Position numbers and translations under genes: made by a program
Part shown: positions 53,590 to 61,520 of the stretch, in pieces
Layout: every line of letters starts with the position of its first letter
How positions within the stretch are numbered: the stretch's first letter is position 1
Source: Candidatus Hydrothermales bacterium
GTDB lineage: Bacteria > Hydrothermota > Hydrothermia > Hydrothermales > JAJRUZ01
Assembly (NCBI GenBank): GCA_039630235.1
Contig: JBCNVI010000001.1
Coordinates: 283,086 to 347,085 of the forward strand
Length of the DNA stretch: 64,000 nt
Direction: 5' to 3'
Notes under the pieces: model-generated
Told to the model about the DNA's origin: nothing
Seen by the model: the letters and a program-made list of their open reading frames with translations, nothing else
Database searches by the model: none

Positions 53590-54602
53590 GAGCGGCCTAT
53601 ATAGAAAGTCACGGTGGACCTGAAGTCATAAGAGTTGGTGAAATTAATGAACCTGAAATTAAGGAAGGAGAGGTAAAAGTTAGAATTAAAGCCTGCGCTT
53701 TGAATCATCTTGATATATGGGTAAGAAAGGGATTACCAAATCTTAAAATTCAGTTCCCTCACATTTTAGGATCCGACATTGCTGGAGTTATCGAAGAAAT
53801 AGGCGATGAAAATTTCCATTTTAAAAAAAATGATAAAGTTATTCTTTATCCAGCAACTTTTTGTGGAAATTGTGAAGAGTGTATCTCTGGGAGGGAGAAT
53901 TTATGTAGAGAATATAAAATACTTGGAGAAAATGTAAGGGGAGGAAATGCGGAGTATATAGTTGTTAAAAAGGAACTTTTAATGCCCTATCCACCAGATC
54001 TTAGCTTTGAAGAGGCAGCAAGTTTACCTCTTACCCTTTTAACTGCCATGCAAATGGTAAAAAAAAGTAAAATTAAACCTTTTCAAACCTCTTTAGTTAT
54101 GGCAGCTGGAAGTGGGGTCAGTGTGATGCTTATACAAATATTAAAAGCTTTGAATTGCTATGTAATAGCAGGTTCAAGTAGTGATGATAAGTTAAAAAAA
54201 GCCAAAGAGCTTGGAGCAGATGAGATAATTAAATACTCAGAAAAAGACTGGGAAAAGAAACTAAGGGGGAGAAAAATTGATGTTATATTTGATCATGTTG
54301 GGAAGGAATTTTTACCCAGCCTATTAAGGGTTTTAAAGTGGGGTGGAAAAATAGTAACTTGTGGAGCCACATCAGGCTTTGATGCTACTTTTGACCTTAG
54401 ATACATTTTTTTTAAGCAGATAAGTTTAATAGGTTCAACTATGGGGGCAAGAAAACACCTTCTTGAGGGTTTAAAACTGGTAAATATGGGAAAAATAAGA
54501 CCTGTTATCAATTGCGTTTTGCCACTTGAAAAGGTAAAAGAAGCCCATATACTTTTAGAGGAAAGAAGGGTTTTCGGTAAGGTTGTATTAAAAATTGATT
54601 AA
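53586..54602 (+). CDS. Zinc-type MDR alcohol dehydrogenase / quinone oxidoreductase family
   Basis: 338 residues. GroES-like N-terminal domain (IKACALNHLDIWVRKGLP), structural zinc loop CGNCEECISGRENLC (near 94-108), and the Rossmann domain beginning near 165 (TSLVMAAGSGVSVMLIQ, GSSSDDKLKKAKELGAD). The catalytic cysteine position of zinc alcohol dehydrogenases reads ALNHLD (Asn instead of Cys), so catalytic zinc may be absent as in quinone oxidoreductases. Substrate unknown. Ends 12 nt from the converging CorC-like gene. Confidence 0.86.
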   Translation: MRAAYIESHGGPEVIRVGEINEPEIKEGEVKVRIKACALNHLDIWVRKGLPNLKIQFPHILGSDIAGVIEEIGDENFHFKKNDKVILYPATFCGNCEECISGRENLCREYKILGENVRGGNAEYIVVKKELLMPYPPDLSFEEAASLPLTLLTAMQMVKKSKIKPFQTSLVMAAGSGVSVMLIQILKALNCYVIAGSSSDDKLKKAKELGADEIIKYSEKDWEKKLRGRKIDVIFDHVGKEFLPSLLRVLKWGGKIVTCGATSGFDATFDLRYIFFKQISLIGSTMGARKHLLEGLKLVNMGKIRPVINCVLPLEKVKEAHILLEERRVFGKVVLKID

Positions 54603-54613
54603 ATTTAATTTAA

Positions 54614-55774
54614 TTACTTAAGGGAAATTCGAATCTTTTTTATACTTTTTTGATCTCTAGATATTACTTGAAATTTGTAATCATTAAATTCAAGAACTTC
54701 GTTTTCTTTTGGAAGGTCACCCTTAAGTTCTATTAAAAATCCGGCTAGAGTTTCATAACGACCCTTTGGAAAAATAATTCCATACAGCTCTTTTAAGTCA
54801 TCAATTCTTGTTTTTCCATCTACTATAAGATCTTTTTCAAATTCATAAAATTCTCCAATTAACTCAGAGACAACATCCTCTATTGTAAAAAAGCCTTTTA
54901 TATTTCCGTGCTCATCTACAACAATAGCAATAGGAATATTACTATTTTTCATCTCTCTAACTGCTCTTTCAAGTTTAGTATTTTCAGTAAAGAAAAGAAT
55001 TTTTCTAATTTTAGAGGACAAATCATTTACATCTTGGCAATCTTTTATATCCTCTTTTTGAATATAACCAATTATATTATCTAGTTTATCTTTAAACACT
55101 GGAATTTTGTTGTATTCTAAATTTGAGCAGAGTTTTTTTGAGTATTCAAGGGGATCATCTATGTTTATTGCTACAAGTTCGGTTCGTGGTTTTAAGACTT
55201 CCACAACTTCTTTTTCGCTAAAGTAAAGAGAAGATTTTAAAGCTCTTGCTATTTCAGGAGGAATTATTCCCATCCTTTCCTTCTCTAAAATAAGCCATAA
55301 AAGCTCATCCCTTTTTGATTCTGACTCAACTTTTAAAAGCTTATGATAAATTTTTGTAAGTGTGTTTATAAAGGGAGAAAAAATGAAATAGAAAAAAAAT
55401 ATGATATGATGTCCATATTTTATAAATTGGAAGGGAAACTTTGAGGCAGCGTATTTGGGTAGAAATTCTCCAACTATTATAATAAGAAAAAAGGACCAGA
55501 AAGTTCCAGAGAAAACAGCCTTCCATAACGGAGAGGTTTTTGTGAAAAAACTAGTAAAAAGTATTGCAATAGAAGCATTTACCAGGTTATTAACAAGTAA
55601 AATAGTATTTAATATTTCTCTAGGTTTTCTTAGTAAAACTTTTCTTGCATACTTAGAAGAAGCCATAAAGATTTTGTCAATATCAAGTGAGACAAAGGCG
55701 GTCTCAAAACCTGAACATAAAAAAGAAAGAGAGATTAAAAAAGTAATAATTAGGGTAAAACTAAGTTCCATCAA
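54614..55774 (-). CDS. CorC/HlyC-type CBS-domain membrane protein
   Basis: 386 residues. N-terminal DUF21 (CNNM) domain with about three or four transmembrane helices (SFTLIITFLISLSFLCSGFE; ILLVNNLVNASIAILFTSFF; FWSFFLIIIVGEFLPKYAAS), then two CBS domains (VLKPRTELVAINIDDPL; IPIAIVVDEHGNIKGFFTIEDVV) and a C-terminal CorC_HlyC domain (GRYETLAGFLIELKGDLP). Members are implicated in magnesium or cobalt efflux. It overlaps the fabD stop by 14 nt, but may be in the same transcript as fabHD. Confidence 0.88.
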   Translation of the reverse strand: MMELSFTLIITFLISLSFLCSGFETAFVSLDIDKIFMASSKYARKVLLRKPREILNTILLVNNLVNASIAILFTSFFTKTSPLWKAVFSGTFWSFFLIIIVGEFLPKYAASKFPFQFIKYGHHIIFFFYFIFSPFINTLTKIYHKLLKVESESKRDELLWLILEKERMGIIPPEIARALKSSLYFSEKEVVEVLKPRTELVAINIDDPLEYSKKLCSNLEYNKIPVFKDKLDNIIGYIQKEDIKDCQDVNDLSSKIRKILFFTENTKLERAVREMKNSNIPIAIVVDEHGNIKGFFTIEDVVSELIGEFYEFEKDLIVDGKTRIDDLKELYGIIFPKGRYETLAGFLIELKGDLPKENEVLEFNDYKFQVISRDQKSIKKIRISLK

Positions 55775-56660
55775 AAAATTCTATAGAAAAACTACTATCT
55801 ATTCTTGAAACTAATCCTTTTAAAATAGGCTTAGGACCAAACTCTACTCCACTTTTTGCTCCTGAGTTTATTAAACATAAGACAGAATCAATAAATAAAA
55901 CAGGAGATAAAATTTGTTTTTTTAAATTTTCTTTGATCTCTAGTGGGTCATCGTGAGCTTTTCCTGTGCAATTTTGAATTACTTTTAAGATAGGTTTTTT
56001 GAACTCTTCTTTATCTATGTATTTTTCGAACTCTATAGCAGCCTCTTTCATCAAGGGTGAGTGAAAAGCAGCTGAAACATTAAGCTTTATAACTTTTTTA
56101 TAACCTCTTTTTTTTGAAAGTTCTATAAATTTTTCGATACTTTCAACTGGTCCTGAAACAATGTACTGTTCTTGCGTATTATAATTTGCAATAACAAGGT
56201 TTTCATCTTTGATTTCATTTATTATTTCTTGAGTTTCTTCTTTTCCCATACCAAGAGCTACTGCCATTGTTCCTTTTGTCTTTTCACCTGCTTGATTCAT
56301 AAGTAAACCTCTCATTTTAACTAATCTCAGAACACTTTCAAAGCTTAGAACTTCTGAAGCATAGAGAGCTCCAAATTCTCCAAGGGAGTGTCCCAAAGCA
56401 TACTCTATACCTTCTAAACCATTTTTCTCCTTATATACTTCAAATTTTCCGATTCCAACAGTTAAAATTGCGGGCTGGGCGTTTTTTGTAAGTGTTAGCT
56501 CTTCTTCAGGCCCCTCAAACATAAGTTTTTTAAGAGGCATTTCAAGGATTTCCTCTGCCCTATCAACTATATTTTTAAAAGTACTACTTTTCTTATAGAG
56601 ATCAAGTCCCATTGAAACAAACTGAGAACCTTGACCTGTAAAAAAGATTGACTTTACCAT
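55761..56660 (-). CDS. fabD: Malonyl-CoA:ACP transacylase
   Basis: 299 residues. FabD loads malonyl groups onto ACP for fatty-acid synthesis. FFTGQGSQFVSMG at the start (residues 6-18), active serine in GHSLGEFGALY near 92, the arginine-bearing helix in VKMRGLLMNQAG near 115, NVSAAFHSPLM near 195 (active histidine) and GPKPILKGLV near 280. It overlaps fabH by 7 nt. Confidence 0.95.
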   Translation of the reverse strand: MVKSIFFTGQGSQFVSMGLDLYKKSSTFKNIVDRAEEILEMPLKKLMFEGPEEELTLTKNAQPAILTVGIGKFEVYKEKNGLEGIEYALGHSLGEFGALYASEVLSFESVLRLVKMRGLLMNQAGEKTKGTMAVALGMGKEETQEIINEIKDENLVIANYNTQEQYIVSGPVESIEKFIELSKKRGYKKVIKLNVSAAFHSPLMKEAAIEFEKYIDKEEFKKPILKVIQNCTGKAHDDPLEIKENLKKQILSPVLFIDSVLCLINSGAKSGVEFGPKPILKGLVSRIDSSFSIEFFDGT

Positions 56661-57631
56661 CTGATAAGTGCTGATCCCCAGGTAAACCCGGCTCCAAAGC
56701 TTACAAGTAAAAGGAGATGACCTCTTTTTAAAAGGCCCTTTTCTTCCATCTCTGATAAGGCTATAGGAATTGATGCTGCTGAGGTATTCCCGTATTTTTC
56801 AATATTAACATAAACTTTATGATTAGGTAATTTTAATCTTTCTCTTAGAGCTTCTATAATTCTAATGTTAGCTTGGTGAGGTACAAAAAAATCGATCTCT
56901 TCAGGTTTAATGTTATTTCTACTTAAAATTATGTCTACGGCCTCTTCCATTTTTAAAACAGCGTTTTTAAACACTTCTCTACCTTTCATTTTTATGAAGC
57001 ATTCTCTTTTATAGTAAACTTCAGGGGAAAAGGGTTTTAGTGCTCCACCTGCGGGCATAATTAGAAGATCTTTTAGGGAACCATCGGATCCAAGATAGAC
57101 ATCTATGATTTTTTCGTCATCTTTTGAATTTCCGACTATAACAGCGCCTGCTCCGTCACCGAAAAGGACACAGGTTGTTCTATCTTCCCAATCAAGAAAT
57201 CTTGAGAGTGTTTCAGCGCCGATTAATAGGATAATCTTTGCTTCTCCACTATTAATAAGACTCTTTGTAATTTTTAGGCCGTATATAAATCCCGGACAGG
57301 CGGCCCATATATCAAAGGCGAAGGCTCTTTTTGCTCCTATTTTATCTTGGGTGTGGCAGGCAGTTGATACTACGTAAGTGTCGGGGGTTGCAGTTGAGAC
57401 AATTATAACGTCTATATCATCTGGGGACAAGTTAGCTCTTTTAAGGGCAAGAAGAGCTGCTTCTTTGGCAAGGTCGCTTGTTGCAATACCTGGTTCTGCT
57501 ATTCTTCTTTCTTTTATTCCTGTTCTTTCGGTTATCCATTCATCGGAGGTTTCAACAATTTTTTCAAGGTCAAAATTAGATAAGATGTTTTTTGGCACAT
57601 GGTGGGCTACAGAGATAATTTCACTTGCCAT
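56654..57631 (-). CDS. fabH: 3-oxoacyl-ACP synthase III
   Basis: 325 residues. FabH condenses acetyl-CoA with malonyl-ACP to begin fatty-acid chains. Catalytic triad Cys112 (AACPGFIYGL), His in FVPHQANIRIIEA (near 248), Asn in EKYGNTSAASIP (near 278). RTGIKERRI near 36 is the CoA-binding segment. A TATAAT box at 57639-57644 on minus is 7 nt from the ATG: leaderless start for the fabH-fabD operon, distinct from the small RNA promoter farther upstream. Confidence 0.96.
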   Translation of the reverse strand: MASEIISVAHHVPKNILSNFDLEKIVETSDEWITERTGIKERRIAEPGIATSDLAKEAALLALKRANLSPDDIDVIIVSTATPDTYVVSTACHTQDKIGAKRAFAFDIWAACPGFIYGLKITKSLINSGEAKIILLIGAETLSRFLDWEDRTTCVLFGDGAGAVIVGNSKDDEKIIDVYLGSDGSLKDLLIMPAGGALKPFSPEVYYKRECFIKMKGREVFKNAVLKMEEAVDIILSRNNIKPEEIDFFVPHQANIRIIEALRERLKLPNHKVYVNIEKYGNTSAASIPIALSEMEEKGLLKRGHLLLLVSFGAGFTWGSALIRW

Positions 57632-57638
57632 AGTTTTA

Positions 57639-57644
57639 ATTATA
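57639..57644 (-). promoter_or_regulatory. -10 box just before fabH
   Basis: TATAAT on minus with a 7-nt gap to the ATG at 57631; leaderless arrangement. Confidence 0.6.
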
Positions 57645-57659
57645 TATTAAAATAAATAA

Positions 57660-57759
57660 AAAGTAAAGGGGAGAGGGATTTTGAAAGACCCAGGGGACGG
57701 AAATTTGAGGATGTTGCAATAGCTCGATTGTATTTATTTTAGATCACCTCTCCCCTCTC
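57660..57759 (-). ncRNA. Candidate structured small RNA between fabH and a divergent gene
   Basis: On minus, a predicted transcript of about 100 nt is closed by a perfect 10-bp stem, AGGGGAGAGG (57756-57747) with CCTCTCCCCT (57676-57667), followed by a T-rich tail (TTACTTTTTATTT). Inside is a small hairpin CAAT-cgagct-ATTG and a GC-rich stretch with CCGTCCCCTGGG. The upstream TTGAAA and TATAAT with 17-nt spacing place the start at the foot of the stem. It does not look like SRP RNA (no GGAA/AGCAG elements), tmRNA, RNase P or a known riboswitch. It might instead be a long leader for fabH. Confidence 0.55.
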
Positions 57760-57765
57760 TTTATA

Positions 57766-57794
57766 ATTATAACAAAATTAATATAAAATTTCAA
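57766..57794 (-). promoter_or_regulatory. Consensus-like promoter of the candidate small RNA
   Basis: On minus, TTGAAA (57794-57789) and TATAAT (57771-57766) with a 17-nt spacer; expected start near 57759. It is the most canonical promoter recognised in the window. Confidence 0.65.
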
Positions 57795-57816
57795 TATAAT
57801 TAAAATAATAGATAAA

Positions 57817-58857
57817 TTGAGAAAATTTTTAATACTGATTTCGTCTACTGGTGCAGGGCACAAAATAGCAGGAATCTCTATTAAGGACATTTTAGAGGAT
57901 CTTAGAGATGAAAGGCCCTTAATTGTGGATATCCTGAAAATATCTAAGTTTCCATATTCGATTTCTGATAAAATCTATTACTTTTTGGCAGATTATCCTA
58001 GTCTTTGGAAATCTTTCTTTTATATTACTAATAATGAAAGCTATGAAAAATTTTTAAGGTTCCAGAACTTTTTTCTTAGAGATGCAATAAGATCAATTAT
58101 TAAAGAAGTAAGACCAAAGATTATTTTTTCTACCCATCCTTTTTATGTTCCTATACTTTATGAATTAAAGTGTAAATATAGGTTTGAGATTATTTCTGTT
58201 ATAACTGATTTTGGTGAAATTCACAGGGCTTGGACTGTAGAGGGTTATGATTTGCTTTGGCTTCCTTCTGAATATTCAAAAATTGAGATTGAAAAAAAGG
58301 GACTTATAAAGGGAAACTTTGAGGTTTTAGGATATCCAGTAAGAAGGGGATTTAGAAAAATTAGTTCATTCAGTAATGATTATATTCTTGTGATGGGTGG
58401 AGGAAGGGGTGCAGGTCCAATTTTCCAAATTTTTAAGAAACTAAAAAATTTGAATTTTAAACAGATTTATGTGTGTGGAACTAATATAAAAATTAAAAAA
58501 AGGTTATTAGAAATAGGGGAGAAAGAGAAACTACATCAAATTGAGGTAATTGGGTATACTGAGAAGATATATGAACTTATAAGTAGGGCTATAGCTATAA
58601 TTTCAAAGCCGGGTGGAAGTACGGTAGCAGAATGTAACTATCTTTTAAAACCTTTTGTCGCCATAGATCCACTTCCTGGCCAAGAGATGGGCAACACAAA
58701 ATTTTTAGAAACAACTGGATCTGGAATACTTTTAGATAAATTAGAAAATATAAATGATATTGTGGAAGATATAGTAAACGGTAAAATAAAATTTGAGTTT
58801 AAGGAAAGGATCAGAGATTATGAGGAAAAACAGAAAAAATTTATAAAGTCTTTGTAA
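57817..58857 (+). CDS. MGDG-synthase-like processive glycosyltransferase (GT28 family)
   Basis: 346 residues. ISSTGAGHKIAGISIKDIL near 8-26 is the GHxxAA-type start of the MGDG_synth domain; FSTHPFYVPILYELK near 109 follows; the C-terminal GT28 domain shows LVMGGGRGAGPIF near 190 and SKPGGSTVAECNYLLKPF near 265. These enzymes add glucose or galactose to diacylglycerol to build membrane glycolipids. The start is TTG at 57817, favoured because it puts MRKFLILISS at the N-terminus. It is divergent from fabH, with the small RNA between. Confidence 0.85.
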   Translation: MRKFLILISSTGAGHKIAGISIKDILEDLRDERPLIVDILKISKFPYSISDKIYYFLADYPSLWKSFFYITNNESYEKFLRFQNFFLRDAIRSIIKEVRPKIIFSTHPFYVPILYELKCKYRFEIISVITDFGEIHRAWTVEGYDLLWLPSEYSKIEIEKKGLIKGNFEVLGYPVRRGFRKISSFSNDYILVMGGGRGAGPIFQIFKKLKNLNFKQIYVCGTNIKIKKRLLEIGEKEKLHQIEVIGYTEKIYELISRAIAIISKPGGSTVAECNYLLKPFVAIDPLPGQEMGNTKFLETTGSGILLDKLENINDIVEDIVNGKIKFEFKERIRDYEEKQKKFIKSL

Positions 58858-58915
58858 TCATTTTGCATAAGATAAAAAGGAAAAGATAAAATTAGAATGT
58901 TACAGGGAGACTAAA

Positions 58916-59380
58916 ATGTTAAGGGAGGGAGAAAAAGCACCGTATTTTAAATTAGTGGGAATTGATGAAAAGGGATTGGAAAGAGAAATTTCTATTGAAG
59001 AATTTAGGGGAAAAAAGGTTATTCTTTATTTTTATCCAAAAGATAATACTCCTGGTTGCACAAAAGAAGCCTGCTCCTTTAGAGATAATCTGGAAGAGAT
59101 AAATAAAAAGGGCGCAGTGGTGGTAGGTGTAAGTAAAGATTCAATAAAATCGCATTTTAATTTTAAAAATAAATATAACTTAAATTTTTACTTACTTTCA
59201 GATCCAGATTGTAAGGTTGCGGAAGCCTATAAAGTGTGTTCTGAAAAGACTAGGGGAGGAAAAGTCAAAAAGGGAGTTGTAAGATCTACTTTTATAATAG
59301 ATGAAGAGGGAATCATAAAAAAAGCCTTCTACAATGTGAAAGTAGAGGGACATGTAAAAGAAGTTTTGAAATATCTTTGA
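58916..59380 (+). CDS. bcp: Thiol peroxidase Bcp-type peroxiredoxin
   Basis: 154 residues. Peroxidatic Cys48 and resolving Cys53 in DNTPGCTKEACSF; YPKDNTPGC is the family motif. The rest fits Bcp (VGVSKDSIKSHFNFKNKYNL; VVRSTFIIDEEG). It reduces peroxides using thioredoxin. CAGGGAG lies 7-8 nt before the ATG. Its stop overlaps the TTG of the next gene, so the pair is probably coupled. Confidence 0.95.
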   Translation: MLREGEKAPYFKLVGIDEKGLEREISIEEFRGKKVILYFYPKDNTPGCTKEACSFRDNLEEINKKGAVVVGVSKDSIKSHFNFKNKYNLNFYLLSDPDCKVAEAYKVCSEKTRGGKVKKGVVRSTFIIDEEGIIKKAFYNVKVEGHVKEVLKYL

Positions 59381-60669
59381 TACTTGAAAGTTATCTAAAG
59401 AAATTTTGTTCACGTAAAGCCATTATCGAAGAAAAACCTATTAAGGGGCTTGACCTTATCATCACAGTTCCAGTGTATAACGAGGATATTAATAGTTTAG
59501 AGGTTTTAATTGAGTCCTTAATAAAAGCTTATAAAAAAGAATTTAAAATTGAGATAATTTTTTTAGTTAATGAGCCAGAAAATGCGTCAGAAATTTTAAG
59601 AAAAAAACACATAGAGATAGTAAGATTTTTAAACTTAAAAAAGAAAGAATTAGAAGAGGGAAATTTTAGAATATATAACATATACCTAGACAACATTCCG
59701 AGGAAAAAGTTTGGTATAGGAAATGCAAGGAAAGTTTTATGTGATGAAGCTATTTTTAGATATCATTATTTAGGAAATGAAAGGGGATTAATCGCCACAC
59801 TTGATGCTGACTGTTTTGTTAAAGATAATTATTTTGAGGAAATTATTAAAACTTTTAAGACTTCAGAGTCTGAATTCTCGCATATTTATTTTGAACATCC
59901 CTTTGAAAGTTTAGATGATGAGAAATTAAAAGATGGGATAATCTACTATGAACTTTTTTTGAGATTTTACAAAAATTCACTTTTATATTCAGATTATCCT
60001 TTTGTATCGTACACAATTGGATCCTGTTTTGCATTCAGGGCTGATACTTACTCAAAATTTGGAGGATTTAAATCAAAAAGAAAAGCAGGTGAAGATTTTT
60101 ATTTTGTGCAAAAAATTTTGCCGCATGTTAGATTTACTGATATAGTCAATACATGCGTTTATCCAAGGGCGCGAATTTCAGAGAGAGTTCCCTTTGGAAC
60201 AGGTAAAGCTTTAAAGGATTATGTTGAAGGTAAAGAAAAATTCTACTACTCAATACCATTAGATCCCTTTAAGGAACTTAAAAATTTAAAATATTTTGTT
60301 ATAGGTGAAAAATCGCTTAAAGAACTTCATCCCCTTTTAAGAGAGTTTCTTATAAAAGAAAGAGTTGAAAGAGAAATAAAAAATATAAAGGCAAGAACAA
60401 AGAGTAAGAAAGTTTATGTTAGGAACTTTTACTTATGGTTTAATTTGCTAAAGGTTTTCAGATTTATAAGGTTTTTTATGCAGAGGGAGAACAAAAAGAC
60501 TACGCTTGAGGAGAGTGTGAGAAATTTAATAAAAGAGTTAGGGGAAGACCAAAGTCGAAATTATTCGGCTTGTGATCTTCTTTTTTATTTAAGGAATTAT
60601 GATAGAAATAATTTTAAAAGAGACGTCTACTTGTTTGAAGAATTTTACAGGAAATGGATGAAGGTTTAG
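59377..60669 (+). CDS. GT2-like glycosyltransferase
   Basis: 430 residues of GT-A type. LDLIITVPVYNEDINSLEVLI (about 25-45) is the donor-binding start, LIATLDADCFVKDNYFEEII near 142 has the DxD-type metal site, and AGEDFYFVQKILPHVRF near 238 is the ED acid/base region of inverting GT2 enzymes. The C-terminal 150 residues are helical and charged, without obvious membrane spans. Acceptor unknown. Start TTG at 59377 overlapping the bcp stop; its end overlaps the next gene by 16 nt. Confidence 0.78.
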   Translation: MILESYLKKFCSRKAIIEEKPIKGLDLIITVPVYNEDINSLEVLIESLIKAYKKEFKIEIIFLVNEPENASEILRKKHIEIVRFLNLKKKELEEGNFRIYNIYLDNIPRKKFGIGNARKVLCDEAIFRYHYLGNERGLIATLDADCFVKDNYFEEIIKTFKTSESEFSHIYFEHPFESLDDEKLKDGIIYYELFLRFYKNSLLYSDYPFVSYTIGSCFAFRADTYSKFGGFKSKRKAGEDFYFVQKILPHVRFTDIVNTCVYPRARISERVPFGTGKALKDYVEGKEKFYYSIPLDPFKELKNLKYFVIGEKSLKELHPLLREFLIKERVEREIKNIKARTKSKKVYVRNFYLWFNLLKVFRFIRFFMQRENKKTTLEESVRNLIKELGEDQSRNYSACDLLFYLRNYDRNNFKRDVYLFEEFYRKWMKV

Positions 60670-61520
60670 TTCTTTCTGTTTTAGCTACTTTTTTGTGGTC
60701 AACGGTTGCTACCGCGTTTAAACTTACTCTAAGATACCTAACTTTTAGGGAAATGCTTTTTTATTCTTCCTTAACATCTTTTTTAATTTTATTTTTGATT
60801 CATCTTTTTACGTCTAGGAAGAGAAAGAAAAGTCTATTTAGAATATCAAAAGGTGAAATTTTAAGTTCAGTAATCTTGGGATTTTTAAATCCTTATCTTT
60901 ACTATCTTATTCTTTTTAAGGCTTACTCACTTCTTAGAGCCCAAATTGCTCAACCTTTAAACTATACATGGCCAATACTTTTAACTTTTATTTCATCTTT
61001 TTTCTTAAAAACTAAAGTTAGTTTTAAAAATATTTTGGCACTTTTTATAAGTTTTTTAGGAGTAATAGTTATTGCTACTCAGGGAGAATTTAAAACTATA
61101 AAAGTTGAAAGTGAACTTGGGGTATTTTTAGCTCTTTTTAGCTCTCTAATATTTGCTTTGTATTGGGTTTTAAACTTAAAGGATAAAAGAAGTGAAGTAG
61201 AAAAATTAACGATGAATTTCTTTTTCGGTTTTTTATATATTTTTTTAACACAGATTTTTACCGATTCTATAAGAATTCCTTCTTTAAAGGGTCTTATTGG
61301 CTCTATTTACATAGGCTTATTCGAGATGGGTATAACATATTTAATCTGGTTATACGCTTTAAAAAAGTCAAAAAATATCGCCCTCGTTTCTAATTTAATA
61401 TACCTTTCTCCTTTTATCTCACTTTTTTTGATAAGTTTAATTTTAAAAGAAAAAATTATGTCAAGCTCAATAATTGGACTTATAGTTATTATTTCAGGAA
61501 TTCTTTTAAACAGACTTTAA
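60654..61520 (+). CDS. EamA/DMT-family transporter
   Basis: 288 residues, about ten transmembrane helices in two EamA repeats (first: VLATFLWSTVATAFKLTLRY, LILFKAYSLLRAQIAQPLNY; second: ALFSSLIFALYWVLNL, IYIGLFEMGITYLIWLYALK). DMT transporters export metabolites or move nucleotide sugars; substrate unknown. Its 3' end overlaps the convergent rpoN by 15 nt, a sign of the compact genome. Confidence 0.85.
   Translation: MDEGLVLSVLATFLWSTVATAFKLTLRYLTFREMLFYSSLTSFLILFLIHLFTSRKRKKSLFRISKGEILSSVILGFLNPYLYYLILFKAYSLLRAQIAQPLNYTWPILLTFISSFFLKTKVSFKNILALFISFLGVIVIATQGEFKTIKVESELGVFLALFSSLIFALYWVLNLKDKRSEVEKLTMNFFFGFLYIFLTQIFTDSIRIPSLKGLIGSIYIGLFEMGITYLIWLYALKKSKNIALVSNLIYLSPFISLFLISLILKEKIMSSSIIGLIVIISGILLNRL

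Noticed and set aside
57660-57759. Signal recognition particle RNA
   Set aside because: Length and hairpin shape are suitable, but the conserved GGAA apical loop and AGCAG internal loop are absent on both strands.
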